Source of the DNA: Dialister sp. CAG:486
GTDB taxonomy: Bacteria > Bacillota > Negativicutes > Veillonellales > Dialisteraceae
Reading direction: 5' to 3'
Length of the DNA: 12,426 nucleotides
Assembly (NCBI GenBank): GCA_000434475.1
Contig: FR879542.1
Coordinates: forward strand, 11,358-23,783
In this document: positions 1 to 6,500 of the stretch, in pieces
Layout of the letters: each line of letters begins with the position of its first letter
How positions within the stretch are numbered: position 1 is the first letter of the stretch
Position numbers and translations under genes: made by a program
Notes under the pieces: generated by a model
Database searches by the model: none
What the model was told of the DNA's origin: nothing
The model's input: only the letters and a program-made list of their open reading frames with translations

Positions 1-72
1 GGGGGGGGGTGGTGCGGCGCTTCGCGCCGATCTTTGTAAACGGCGATGCCCGAAAGTAGTATTCAAGTCCCC
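1..72 (-). repeat. Dispersed composite repeat, inverted copy at the window edge
   Basis: The stretch opens with a G run, then GGTGGTGCGGCGC and a short GC-rich inverted repeat. Positions 42-69 are the reverse complement of 917-944 with one mismatch in 28. The same modules recur at 861-1060, 4706-4830 and 10018-10293. It overlaps the upstream in-frame ATG at 46 of the first gene, which argues against that codon being the true start. Confidence 0.75.
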
Positions 73-102
73 GCCACCATTGATATAAAAGGAGTCTTTC
101 TC

Positions 103-855
103 ATGGGTCAGCTCAGACGAAAAGTGCATAACTACACCATTCTGGTGCTCATCAAAGAAGGCTCAATGCCTGATTTTCATGTCAAGTCCCTCGCCGCCCT
201 GCGCGTGCGCGAAGGCGAAGAGGTCGACTCCCTCTGCTTTCAGGACTGCGACCAAAAGGAAAGACAGGCCATTGCCAAGGATATGAAGGCCCTTCACGCC
301 TTTCTGTCAGACGACCTCATCCTCACCGCAGACATCAGTGAGAATATGCCTGCCATGGAAAAGCTATATCAGGAATACTGCGATGCCTTCTTCACGAATA
401 CCACGCTCGATATCCTCCCCATCAATGAAGAGGTGACTCCTCTCATGGACGATCCCGCGGCTTTTACGGCGCGCATCGCCGCCATCCAAGGAGAAACAGA
501 TGCATTGAAACGCGCCCGCTCCACCCATGCCATCTATGAGGAAGCGGCAGAGATCCTCTACGGCTATCAGAAAGGCTGGCCCTACTGGATCTGTGCGCTC
601 TCCACCGAAGAAGAACGCGGCATGGAAAAACGCCTCCCCGCGAAAAAGAAAAAACTCTGGATCGCCACCCTCTGCTGGTTCTTCGGTCTGCACTACTTCT
701 ATCTGGGAAATTCCGCGCGCAATCTCTTCTACCTCATGACCGTCGGAGGCTGCTTCCTCTGGATGCTTTTCGATCTCTACCGCCTTCCCGCCATGGTGGA
801 CGAGCGCAATGCAAAGATCGCAGAAGAAGTGTACAAAGAATTGAAAAATGGATGA
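103..855 (+). CDS. TM2-domain membrane protein with a degenerate exonuclease-like N-terminal region
   Basis: This encodes 250 residues. The ATG at 103 is preferred because AAAAGGAG lies 8 bases before it, whereas the in-frame ATG at 46 is inside a dispersed repeat. Residues about 181-232 form a TM2 domain: a lysine patch (KKKK), a first membrane segment (about 185-201) with the GLHYFYLG turn, and a second (about 207-225) ending FDLYRLP, followed by a charged tail. TM2 domains occur in many bacterial membrane proteins of unknown job. Residues about 11-105 have the strand and helix rhythm of a DnaQ/DEDD exonuclease (LAALRVREGEEVDSL, FLSDDLILTADISEN, NTTLDIL), but the usual acidic DxE and HNxxxD positions are not visible, so if the fold is right it is probably inactive. 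That link is inference from pattern alone. The gene stands alone between inverted copies of a dispersed repeat. Confidence 0.75.
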   Translation: MGQLRRKVHNYTILVLIKEGSMPDFHVKSLAALRVREGEEVDSLCFQDCDQKERQAIAKDMKALHAFLSDDLILTADISENMPAMEKLYQEYCDAFFTNTTLDILPINEEVTPLMDDPAAFTARIAAIQGETDALKRARSTHAIYEEAAEILYGYQKGWPYWICALSTEEERGMEKRLPAKKKKLWIATLCWFFGLHYFYLGNSARNLFYLMTVGGCFLWMLFDLYRLPAMVDERNAKIAEEVYKELKNG

Positions 856-860
856 GTGAC

Positions 861-888
861 TAGGGATTAGGGATTAGGGATTAGGGAT
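861..888 (+). repeat. Tandem 7-bp repeat, TAGGGAT x4
   Basis: Four head-to-tail copies of TAGGGAT follow the TM2 gene stop codon after 5 bases. It is the leading module of the composite repeat. Related ctagggattag strings occur at about 2440-2460, 9849-9870 and 10087-10117, and in reverse at about 4918-4943 and 7147-7163. Confidence 0.85.
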
Positions 889-1060
889 TGGGGACTGGGA
901 ACCTCAAGTGACTGGTGACTTGAATACGACTTTCGGGCATCGCCCTATATATATTTGCGGCGAAGCCGCCACCTTCACTCCTCACTCCTCACTCCTCATT
1001 CAAGTCGAGCTTTCATCCACAATCAAGGGGGGGCGGCACGCCCCAAGAGCTAACCTAGGA
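889..1060 (+). repeat. Composite dispersed repeat, forward copy
   Basis: The modules in order are: a caagtgactggtgact box (905-920), a GACTTGAATACGACTTTCGG...CATCGCC box (917-944), a GCGGCGAAGCCGCC hairpin (956-970), short actcctc tandem units (976-998), and the aatcaagggg...ggcacgcccc...gctaacc box (1020-1054). The same order is seen at 10018-10293, and parts are seen in reverse at 1-72 and 4706-4830. No convincing gene is present; the open frame at 908-1093 is made of repeat sequence. Confidence 0.75.
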
Positions 1061-1089
1061 CCAGGGAAACGCCGGCCCATTCTATCCCC

Positions 1090-1119
1090 TTGACTTTCTC
1101 CCTTGTAACGTGCTATATT
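1090..1119 (+). promoter_or_regulatory. Promoter of the metA T-box leader
   Basis: TTGACT at 1090-1095 is followed after 18 bases by TATATT at 1114-1119, with TGC directly before it, giving an extended -10. Transcription would start near 1126, just ahead of the T-box Stem I. Confidence 0.75.
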
Positions 1120-1125
1120 ACTAAT

Positions 1126-1386
1126 AATTTCACACAGGCAGTGAAGAGAAGAGTACATGATCGCAGACTGGCAAAGAGAGCGCCCACATGGTGAAAGGGC
1201 GTGCAGTCAGACCATGGAAGATGGCCTCTGAGCCAGGTATGCTGAATGATGAAGCAGCCCGGGCGCTCCCGTTACAGAGCTTGGGTATCATGGAAACATC
1301 GTACCTTAAAAGGCATCTGCGGCGACGCAGCTGCGAAATTGGGTGGTAACACGATCTCTCGTCCCTTTGGGGACGAGAGTTTTTTT
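1126..1386 (+). ncRNA. T-box leader, methionine type, controlling metA
   Basis: T-box RNAs sense uncharged tRNA and switch a downstream terminator off. Seen here are the GAAGAGTA motif of Stem I (1147-1154), an AGAGAG loop motif (1175-1180), the distal loop motif GGTGAAA (1190-1196), and GGAAGATGGCCTCTGAG (1216-1232). By analogy with other T-boxes the specifier is ATG at 1221-1223, read by tRNA-Met. The T-box core AAATTGGGTGGTAACACG lies at 1336-1353 and is followed at once by the terminator. When tRNA-Met is charged the terminator forms; when it is uncharged, an antiterminator using the T-box core should allow metA to be read. A second ATG at 1213 is a weaker specifier candidate. Confidence 0.9.
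1356..1386 (+). terminator. T-box-controlled terminator before metA
   Basis: CTCTCGTCCC (1356-1365) pairs perfectly with GGGACGAGAG (1370-1379) across a TTTG loop, followed by seven T. It directly follows the T-box core, which would compete for the 5' side of the stem. Confidence 0.92.
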
Positions 1387-1479
1387 ATGGTTCCAAAGGC
1401 CTTTGGTCCAAGCCCTGCCACTCCTCATTCCCCCCCAAAAAATCCTTTACTTGACTGTCTGCCCAAGGAGGTCTTTACT

Positions 1480-2424
1480 TTGCCGATCAAAATCGCTGAT
1501 GGCCTGGACGCCATCACAGAATTAAAAAAAGAAGGGATCGTCACCATCAATGAAGCTCGCGCACGGACACAGGATATCCGCCCACTGAAGATCCTGATCC
1601 TGAATCTGATGCCCATCAAGAAGCCGACAGAAGTGCAGCTGCTCCGTCTCTTAGGCGACACCCCGCTGCAGCTCTCGGTCGATTTCGCCCGCATCGCGTC
1701 TCGCGAGACCACCCACACGGACCGCTCCTACCTGTCCAAGAACTATCTCACCTTCGATGACATCAAGGATGAGAAATACGACGGCTTCATCATCACCGGC
1801 GCGCCCGTCGAAAAGATGCCCTACGAGGAAGTCGAGTACTGGCCGGAGATGATGAAATACTTCGAATGGGCGGATACCCACGTCTTCTCCACCCTGCATT
1901 TCTGCTGGGCGGCACAGGCAGGGCTCTACCGTGACTACGGAGTAGAGAAGCGCATCCTCCCTCGAAAGCTCTTCGGCATCTACCAGTACGGCCTCACGAT
2001 GGATTACCACCCGCTCCTCCGCGGCTTTGACGACCGCTACTTCATCCCGCAGTCCCGCCACACCTCCATCGACGACAGAAAGGTCGATGAGACACCGGAG
2101 CTCACCGTCCTCTCCCGCTCCTCCGAGAACGGCATCAATATCATTTCCGATCAGGAGTCCCGCCGCATCTTCGTCCTCGGCCACTTCGAGTATGACCTGC
2201 GCACGCTGGAATGGGAATATAAAAGAGATCGCGAGAAGGGCCTTCCCATCCGCTTGCCGGAAAACTACTATCCCTACGACGATCCGCAGGAAAAGCCGCG
2301 CTTCGTCTGGTGCAGCTACGCCCACCTTTTCTATCACAACTGGCTGAACTTCGTCTATCAGGAGACCCCGTACAGCCTCGATCACCTCATGCCATTCAAT
2401 GTGCATAATCCGCTGCATGTGTAA
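1480..2424 (+). CDS. metA: Homoserine O-acyltransferase (predicted acetyltransferase), MetA family
   Basis: This enzyme acylates homoserine in the first committed step of methionine synthesis, in the cytoplasm. It has 314 residues, near the family norm. The start is TTG at 1480, giving MPIKIADGL as in typical MetA N-termini, with AAGGAGG (1465-1471) 8 bases upstream; the longer frame from 1246 reads through the T-box and is not coding. Numbering matches E. coli MetA: nucleophile Cys142 in HFCWAAQAG, and catalytic His235 and Glu237 in LGHFEYD. Residue 111 is Glu (GAPVEKMP). In this family Glu111 goes with acetyl-CoA and Gly111 with succinyl-CoA, so the product is predicted to be O-acetylhomoserine despite the usual succinyltransferase label. 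Control is by the methionine T-box upstream. It appears to be a single-gene unit closed by the terminator at 2529. Confidence 0.95.
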   Translation: MPIKIADGLDAITELKKEGIVTINEARARTQDIRPLKILILNLMPIKKPTEVQLLRLLGDTPLQLSVDFARIASRETTHTDRSYLSKNYLTFDDIKDEKYDGFIITGAPVEKMPYEEVEYWPEMMKYFEWADTHVFSTLHFCWAAQAGLYRDYGVEKRILPRKLFGIYQYGLTMDYHPLLRGFDDRYFIPQSRHTSIDDRKVDETPELTVLSRSSENGINIISDQESRRIFVLGHFEYDLRTLEWEYKRDREKGLPIRLPENYYPYDDPQEKPRFVWCSYAHLFYHNWLNFVYQETPYSLDHLMPFNVHNPLHV

Positions 2425-2465
2425 AGGGTGACTGGGGACTAGTGACTGGGGATTAGAAATTCGTG
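2425..2465 (+). repeat. Short tract of the gtgactggggatta repeat module
   Basis: Starting right after the metA stop, the string gtgactggggactagtgact and a gggattag unit match the leading module of the composite repeat seen after the TM2 gene. No gene is visible here. Confidence 0.55.
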
Positions 2466-2528
2466 CTCACCTGGCGTAAACGCTGTCCTGCCATGCACCA
2501 TGCTGCCTCTCGTTTCCCATGCAAGCGA

Positions 2529-2551
2529 AAAGACCGCCTCGGCGGTCTTTT
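2529..2551 (+). terminator. Terminator after metA
   Basis: AAAGACCGCC (2529-2538) pairs with GGCGGTCTTT (2541-2550) around TC, ending in a short T run. It lies about 105 bases after the metA stop. The stem sequence is almost the same as that of the terminator at 2817-2845. Confidence 0.85.
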
Positions 2552-2559
2552 GCTATAAT
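2551..2559 (+). promoter_or_regulatory. Extended -10 element after the metA terminator
   Basis: TGCTATAAT is a perfect extended -10 immediately after the terminator. No good -35 can be placed because that position is inside the hairpin. It would drive the small open frame at 2629. Confidence 0.4.
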
Positions 2560-2628
2560 AGGTCAGGTGCCATCGGCAAGCACGGTAGCGGTATGTTTTC
2601 TGCCCCTGCGTTCAACAACAAGGGGGGG

Positions 2629-2688
2629 ATGATGCCAATGACTGCATATGATTTTTTGACAGTTGTGGTTTGTATAGGGAAACACTGA
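2629..2688 (+). CDS. Possible truncated small hydrophobic (holin-like toxin type) peptide
   Basis: A G-rich ribosome-binding stretch (2622-2628) precedes three in-frame ATGs at 2629, 2632 and 2638. From 2638 the frame reads MTAYDFLTVVVCIGKH and stops. The start resembles the MxTYExL-plus-hydrophobic-helix opening of very short holin-like or type I toxin peptides of Firmicutes, which usually run 25 residues or more with a charged tail. Here the helix breaks after CIG, which suggests a 3' truncation. The likeness is by eye only; it could be chance. Confidence 0.25.
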   Translation: MMPMTAYDFLTVVVCIGKH

Positions 2689-2737
2689 TTAAATCGTTGT
2701 CCAATGGAAAATGGTATCCTGCCCTTCCATGCTCCAT

Positions 2738-2782
2738 CTTTATACTCTGCGGTGCTTTTCATTTTTTTGCGCCGTACCGCCA
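2738..2782 (+). repeat. Hairpin module of the composite repeat
   Basis: TTTATACTCTGCGGTGCTTT through GCGCCGTACCGCC matches the 10167-10206 copy closely, including the near-inverted repeat GCGGYGC...GCGCCG around a T-rich loop. It is followed at about 2783-2812 by atttctc/atttcta tandem units. Confidence 0.7.
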
Positions 2783-2816
2783 TTTCTCATTTCTAATTTC
2801 GCATTTCTCATTCCAT

Positions 2817-2845
2817 AAAAAAGACCGCCGAAGCGGTCTTTTTTT
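2817..2845 (-). terminator. Terminator of the TRAP operon
   Basis: AAAAAAGACCGC (2817-2828) and GCGGTCTTTTTTT (2833-2845) form a strong stem with a CGAA loop and A/T runs on both sides, so it could work in both directions. It begins 8 bases past the dctM stop codon. Confidence 0.9.
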
Positions 2846-2852
2846 ATTGTTC

Positions 2853-4130
2853 CTATTTCAGTACAGACGGCAGCCAGGTGGCAATGCCCGGGAAGAAGCA
2901 GAGAAGCGCGATCTCCAGCACCATGATGAAAGCAAAAGGGGCAGAGCCGGCGATGATATCTTGGATCGAGCTGTCCTCGCTGATGCCCTTGATGACGAAG
3001 AGATTCATGCCGACCGGCGGTGTAATGAGGGCCAGCTCCATATTGATCAGGAGCACGACATTGAACCAGATGGGGTCGAAGCCCAGCGCCTTGATGATCG
3101 GGTAGAGCATCGGCAGCGTGATGAGGATGATGGAAACTGTTTCCAGCACACACCCCAGAATGAGCAGCACGATATTGATGCCGATGAGGATGACCCAGCG
3201 GTTCATATGCCCTTCCGTCACGAGAGACATGAGCGCCTGCGGGACCTGCAGCACAGTCAGGATATAGCCGAAGAGCATAGCGCCGACCATGATGGCAAAG
3301 ATCATGCAGGATGTCTTGATGGTCGAGCGGAGGATCCCCGGCATATCACTGACAGAAAGGCTCCGGTAGATGAAGAATGTGATGACAAGCGCATAGATCG
3401 TGCCGACAGCAGCGGCTTCCGTCGGCGTGAAAACACCGGTATAGATGCCGCCGATGATGATGACCGGCAGCAAAAGCCCCCAGATATTATCACGGAGCGC
3501 TTTCATCTTTTCTTCCGTCGAAGCCTTTTCTTCTCTTGGCTTATTCCAAGAGGCAATGACGATGTACGCCACGAAAGCAAGCGTCAGAAGCGCGCCCGGT
3601 ACGACGCCGGACATGAACAGCTTTCCGACGGATTCATCGGTGATGGTACCGTAAAGGATCATCGGAATGGACGGCGGGATGAGGATGCCGAGGGTACCGC
3701 CGGCAGCGACAGAGCCGACGACGAGCTTTCTGTCATAGCCGCGCTTCAGCATTTCCGGGATCGCCATCGCACCGATAGTGACCGCAGTCGCCACAGAAGA
3801 GCCGGAGATCGCCGCAAAGATCGCACAGGCGAAAATAGTCGCGATGCCAAGGCCGCCGGGAAGATGGCCCATCCACTTGCTGCCAAGCTCGAAAAGCCCG
3901 CTGCCGACCTTGCCCGTCAGCATGATCTGGCTCATCAGGATATAGAGCGGCACCGACGTCAGGACATAAGAGTCCAGCGTCTTGTACGCGATGACAGGCA
4001 CCTGCGAAAGGGTGGACATGTCGATAAACTGGATGATCCCCAGGATACCGGCAATGGTCAGCGTAAAGGCGACCGGCATGCCGATGACAAGGAGGAAGAT
4101 GATGAACAGCGCAAAACCTGCAAGGATCAT
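2853..4130 (-). CDS. dctM: TRAP transporter large permease subunit
   Basis: This is the ion-coupled transport channel of a tripartite ATP-independent periplasmic transporter in the inner membrane, 425 residues, the normal length. The protein is almost wholly hydrophobic, with about twelve predicted membrane segments. Two repeated substrate-site-like loops of the DctM family are visible: GGTLGILIPPSIPMILYG in the first half and MELALITPPVGMNLFVIKG in the second, each with the paired prolines typical of the family. The ATG at 4130 lies 3 bases after the dctQ stop, and its ribosome binding site (GAGGAGGA) is inside the last dctQ codons, so translation is coupled. It works with the DctQ and DctP genes upstream. 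The substrate cannot be read from this subunit. Confidence 0.95.
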   Translation of the reverse strand: MILAGFALFIIFLLVIGMPVAFTLTIAGILGIIQFIDMSTLSQVPVIAYKTLDSYVLTSVPLYILMSQIMLTGKVGSGLFELGSKWMGHLPGGLGIATIFACAIFAAISGSSVATAVTIGAMAIPEMLKRGYDRKLVVGSVAAGGTLGILIPPSIPMILYGTITDESVGKLFMSGVVPGALLTLAFVAYIVIASWNKPREEKASTEEKMKALRDNIWGLLLPVIIIGGIYTGVFTPTEAAAVGTIYALVITFFIYRSLSVSDMPGILRSTIKTSCMIFAIMVGAMLFGYILTVLQVPQALMSLVTEGHMNRWVILIGINIVLLILGCVLETVSIILITLPMLYPIIKALGFDPIWFNVVLLINMELALITPPVGMNLFVIKGISEDSSIQDIIAGSAPFAFIMVLEIALLCFFPGIATWLPSVLK

Positions 4131-4133
4131 AGG

Positions 4134-4637
4134 TCAGTCCTCCTCTTGTGCAAAGAAATCACCCAGAAAATGATTCAGGGTTTCCAAAAACAGTAGAACA
4201 AAGCCGATCACCATGAAGGTCTGCGGGATCCAGAGCGGCACACGCAGAAGCGTCGGCGAAACGATGCCATTCTCAAGGCTCATCAGCATGTAATTCGTAG
4301 ACTCCGTCATGCAGACATAGAGCGCAAAGAGCGACAGAAGCGAAGTGAAGATATCCATGCCCCTGCGCACCCCCTTCGGGAAGCGGGAGTACAGGAAATC
4401 AACAAAGATATGACCATGCGTGCGCATGGTGTAGGACATGCCGAAAAAGCCTGCAAGGATCAGGAGATAGGTAGAGATCTCCATCGCCCAGACAGTCGGG
4501 CGATGCAGGATACTTCTGGCAATGATCTCATAACAGATGATGAAGGCTGTCGCCAGAATAGCCAGCCCCGCGATCGCAGCAGCCGTGCATGTCACGCAGC
4601 CAAGAGCTCGATCAAACATTTTATAAACAGAACGCAT
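4134..4637 (-). CDS. dctQ: TRAP transporter small permease subunit
   Basis: This is the small membrane subunit that docks the binding protein onto the large permease. It has 167 residues, with four predicted membrane helices at about 14-38, 51-69, 95-115 and 137-155. Family signatures seen are the aromatic and charged stretch after helix 2 (MRTHGHIFVDFL) and the VPLWIPQTFMVIGF segment leading into helix 4. AGGAGG lies 6 bases before the ATG. It is coupled to dctM downstream, but separated from dctP by a 343-base repeat-filled gap, which is unusual for a TRAP operon. Confidence 0.92.
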   Translation of the reverse strand: MRSVYKMFDRALGCVTCTAAAIAGLAILATAFIICYEIIARSILHRPTVWAMEISTYLLILAGFFGMSYTMRTHGHIFVDFLYSRFPKGVRRGMDIFTSLLSLFALYVCMTESTNYMLMSLENGIVSPTLLRVPLWIPQTFMVIGFVLLFLETLNHFLGDFFAQEED

Positions 4638-4681
4638 GACAGCCCTCCTTTATTTAATACAAATATATAGGGTGGTTGATA

Positions 4682-4709
4682 GGTTTAAGGGTTTAAGGGT
4701 TTAAGGGTT
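4682..4709 (-). repeat. Tandem 8-bp repeat, GGTTTAAG x3
   Basis: Three perfect copies of GGTTTAAG plus a partial fourth lie between the dctQ start and the composite repeat. Confidence 0.85.
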
Positions 4710-4830
4710 AGCCCACGGGGCGTGCTGCCCCTTGATTGTTTGCAAAAGAGGGGGAGCGGGTTCTACAGGTTCAGAGGGGGTGGTGCGGCGCAAAAAATAA
4801 TGAAGCGCCGCGAAGTTTTGATAGCGCTTC
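4706..4830 (-). repeat. Composite dispersed repeat between dctP and dctQ
   Basis: Read left to right it gives gggttagcccacggggcg, tgccccttgatt, tgcaaaagagg, agcgggttctacaggttc, gggggtggtgcggcgc and a GCGCCGCG stem. The reverse complement of 10197-10293 gives the same blocks in the same order, so the two are copies of one element of at least 100 bp. Nothing protein coding is apparent. Confidence 0.8.
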
Positions 4831-4838
4831 GCGCCGTC

Positions 4839-4866
4839 GTCATCTCGAGCGTAGCCGAGAGATCCT
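4839..4866. repeat. Palindromic GTCATYTCGAGCG repeat, copy 1
   Basis: The 28-base imperfect palindrome has CTCGAGCGTAGCCGAGAG at its centre. It matches 9923-9950 at most positions. Similar GTCATTTCGAGC...GAGAAATCT intergenic repeats are known from many bacterial genomes. Confidence 0.65.
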
Positions 4867-4980
4867 CCTTGCAGAACAGTCAGCATGCCAACTGCGCTAC
4901 TTCAATCACCGCTTGCTTCTAATCCCTAGCCACCAGTCACTACTTTACCCGACCGCTGACCCCAGCGGCAAACCAGTCCC
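4867..4980. other. Rest of the dctP-dctQ gap, no gene seen
   Basis: The remainder of the gap holds a reversed ctaatccctagccaccagtcact tract (about 4918-4943), the same module that opens the composite repeats elsewhere. I see no terminator hairpin and no clear promoter between dctP and dctQ, so the genes may still be co-transcribed. Confidence 0.5.
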
Positions 4981-6030
4981 TTATTTCTTCGATGCTTTTC
5001 TGCAGTCTTCCACGAGCTGCTTGCCGAAGTCACCCTGTTCCTGCTCAAACTTCTCGATGACAGAGGCGGTTGCATCCTGCCACAGCTTCACTTCATCCGC
5101 CGGAACCGTGTAGACATCCATACCCTTGGCAGCGAGCTCCTTCAGGCAGCGGTCATCCTCCGCCTTGGTCTCCTTACGGATCTCATCGCGAATCTCTTTA
5201 GCGACTTCATTCACCAGCTTCTGCTGATCCGGAGACAGCTTTTTCCATGAGTTATCATTGATCGCGAGCAAGAAGCCGACATAGGAATGGTTCGTGGTGG
5301 TGAAGTACTTGCAGACTTCATAGATCTTGCGGGACAGGATCGCCGTCTGACCGGAGGACTGGCCGTCGATGGTGCCATTCTTGATCGCCATGTACACTTC
5401 CGAAGAGCTCATGGTCGTCGGAGAAGCACCGAGCGCCTGGATGATGTCAGCCGATGTTTCAGAGTAAGAACGGATCTTCAGGCCCTTGAAATCCTCCGGC
5501 TTTTCGATCTTTTTGGCATTGTTGCAGAACTGTACATAGCCATAGTCAGCCCAGATCAGCGGATGAACGCCCTTCTTTTCCATTTCTGCCGTCAGCTTCG
5601 AGCCCAGATCCCCATCGAGCGCATTGTCAGCCGCTTCGATAGTCGGCAGGACGAACGGCAGATCGAGGACCTTGAGTGCCGGTACGACCATGGACCAGCG
5701 CGCGGTAGAGTTCAGGCCGATATCCAGCCCGCCGCTCATGAGCGCATCATTCATATTCTGGTCATTGTAGAGCTGTCCGGCCGGGTATACCTTGACCTCG
5801 ATCGAACCCTTGGATCTTTCATTGACCTCTTTGGCAAATTTTTCTACACTCTTGGACAGATGATGCTCGGACGGCAACTGATATGCCAGCTTCAGCTCGA
5901 CCTTCTGCCCATTGCCGGATGCTGCCGCCTTCTTATCTCCGCCGGACATGCCGCATCCCGTCATCATACCTGCCATTGCCAGAGCAGCCAGAGAAGCGGC
6001 TGCGATCTTCATCGATTTCTTACCCATCAT
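4981..6030 (-). CDS. dctP: TRAP transporter substrate-binding lipoprotein, DctP family
   Basis: This binds the substrate outside the inner membrane and hands it to DctQM. It has 349 residues. The N-terminus has a basic stretch, a hydrophobic core and a lipobox ending at Cys26 (MMTGC), followed by a Gly/Ser/Ala linker, so it is a predicted lipoprotein. The mature part has DctP features: KLAYQLPSEHHLSKSVEKFA at the front, VYPAGQLYND, the first-domain FVLPT segment, and GLKIRSYSETS, whose Arg187 is the likely carboxylate-binding arginine, then MAIKNGTIDGQ. The start is one of two adjacent ATGs (6030), with AAAGGGAGA upstream. It is the first gene of the unit and is controlled by the T-box leader at 6157-6391. 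The substrate is unknown; a carboxylic acid is expected from the arginine. Confidence 0.95.
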   Translation of the reverse strand: MMGKKSMKIAAASLAALAMAGMMTGCGMSGGDKKAAASGNGQKVELKLAYQLPSEHHLSKSVEKFAKEVNERSKGSIEVKVYPAGQLYNDQNMNDALMSGGLDIGLNSTARWSMVVPALKVLDLPFVLPTIEAADNALDGDLGSKLTAEMEKKGVHPLIWADYGYVQFCNNAKKIEKPEDFKGLKIRSYSETSADIIQALGASPTTMSSSEVYMAIKNGTIDGQSSGQTAILSRKIYEVCKYFTTTNHSYVGFLLAINDNSWKKLSPDQQKLVNEVAKEIRDEIRKETKAEDDRCLKELAAKGMDVYTVPADEVKLWQDATASVIEKFEQEQGDFGKQLVEDCRKASKK

Positions 6031-6156
6031 AGATCTCCCTTTCTGCTATACTTACATCAACCTATAAAACACCCTTCTTGAATAAAGTCCTCGAGGGAGA
6101 CAGCAGATTTCGCGACTACCTGCTGCCTCAAGCCCGCTCTCCCTTTCTCAGGTATC

Positions 6157-6193
6157 AAAAAACGCCCTGACTGATAAAAATCAGCCAGGGCGT
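6157..6193 (-). terminator. T-box-controlled terminator before dctP
   Basis: On the minus strand ACGCCCTGGCTGAT pairs with ATCAGTCAGGGCGT (one G-T/mismatch position) around a T-rich loop, followed by TTTTTT. It lies directly after the T-box core. Confidence 0.92.
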
Positions 6194-6391
6194 AAACCTT
6201 CACGCGGTACCACCTCGCACTATACTCGGAGGCCTTGTAACGCTGCCAAACGCCGCATCCTACTTCATTCAGATACGGGACTTGCGGACGACTTTGTGAG
6301 GACCCTCTGCTGCCTTTCACCATACGGCAGCTCTCTGCCAGAGAACCGATTCACTCGCTTCCGTTCCTTGTCTTTATTCAAAGTTAAGCTT
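6157..6391 (-). ncRNA. T-box leader upstream of the TRAP operon, probable Val specifier
   Basis: On the minus strand the order is: Stem I with GCGAGTGAA (the AGTA-like bulge), AGAGAG, the distal loop GGTGAAA, then CACAAAGTCGTCCG, later the canonical core GAGGTGGTACCGCG (6203-6216) and the terminator. Aligning the specifier region with that of the metA T-box (GGAAG-ATG-G-CC against ACAAA-GTC-G-TCC) puts GTC, a valine codon, at 6290-6292. The stem can be drawn with CGGA/TCCG just below this loop. So the operon would be turned on when tRNA-Val is uncharged. The T-box identity is certain; the specifier is a careful guess, with AGT (Ser) one base away. Confidence 0.9.
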
Positions 6392-6397
6392 GTGACA

Positions 6398-6426
6398 AGT
6401 ATACACGCTGCATTTATGTTTGTAAA
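6398..6426 (-). promoter_or_regulatory. Promoter of the T-box/dctPQM transcript
   Basis: On the minus strand TTTACA (6426-6421) is followed after exactly 17 bases by TATACT (6403-6398). Transcription would start near 6391, just ahead of the T-box Stem I. Confidence 0.8.
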
Positions 6427-6460
6427 GAGGAAATTTTTAAGCTCACGAAAAGGACACGAC

Positions 6461-6500
6461 GCCCTGCGAGAGGAGGGCATGCCGCAAATGGCATCCTCCC
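6461..6500. repeat. Overlapping inverted repeats between the TRAP and MGMT promoters
   Basis: GCCCT...AGGGC (6461-6478) overlaps GGAGG..ATGCC...GGCATCCTCC (6471-6500). There is no T run on either side, so a terminator is unlikely; the site lies between two divergent promoters and could be an operator. Confidence 0.35.

Noticed and set aside
861..888. Telomere-like TTAGGG repeats
   Set aside because: The unit is 7 bp (TAGGGAT), occurs four times only, and belongs to the dispersed repeat; there is no sign of a linear chromosome end.
908..1093. Small open frame after the TM2 gene
   Set aside because: Made entirely of composite repeat modules and lacks a ribosome site.
1246..1479. N-terminal extension of MetA
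   Set aside because: The sequence is the T-box leader and terminator; the TTG at 1480 has a strong ribosome site and gives the standard MetA start.
1651..2418. Open frame of 255 codons on the minus strand
   Set aside because: Antisense shadow of metA, which keeps every catalytic residue on the plus strand.
2670..4196. Long open frame of 508 codons on the plus strand
   Set aside because: It lies antisense to dctM and is a charged, His/Asp/Arg-rich translation with no fold-like pattern; dctM is a clear real gene with terminator and ribosome site.
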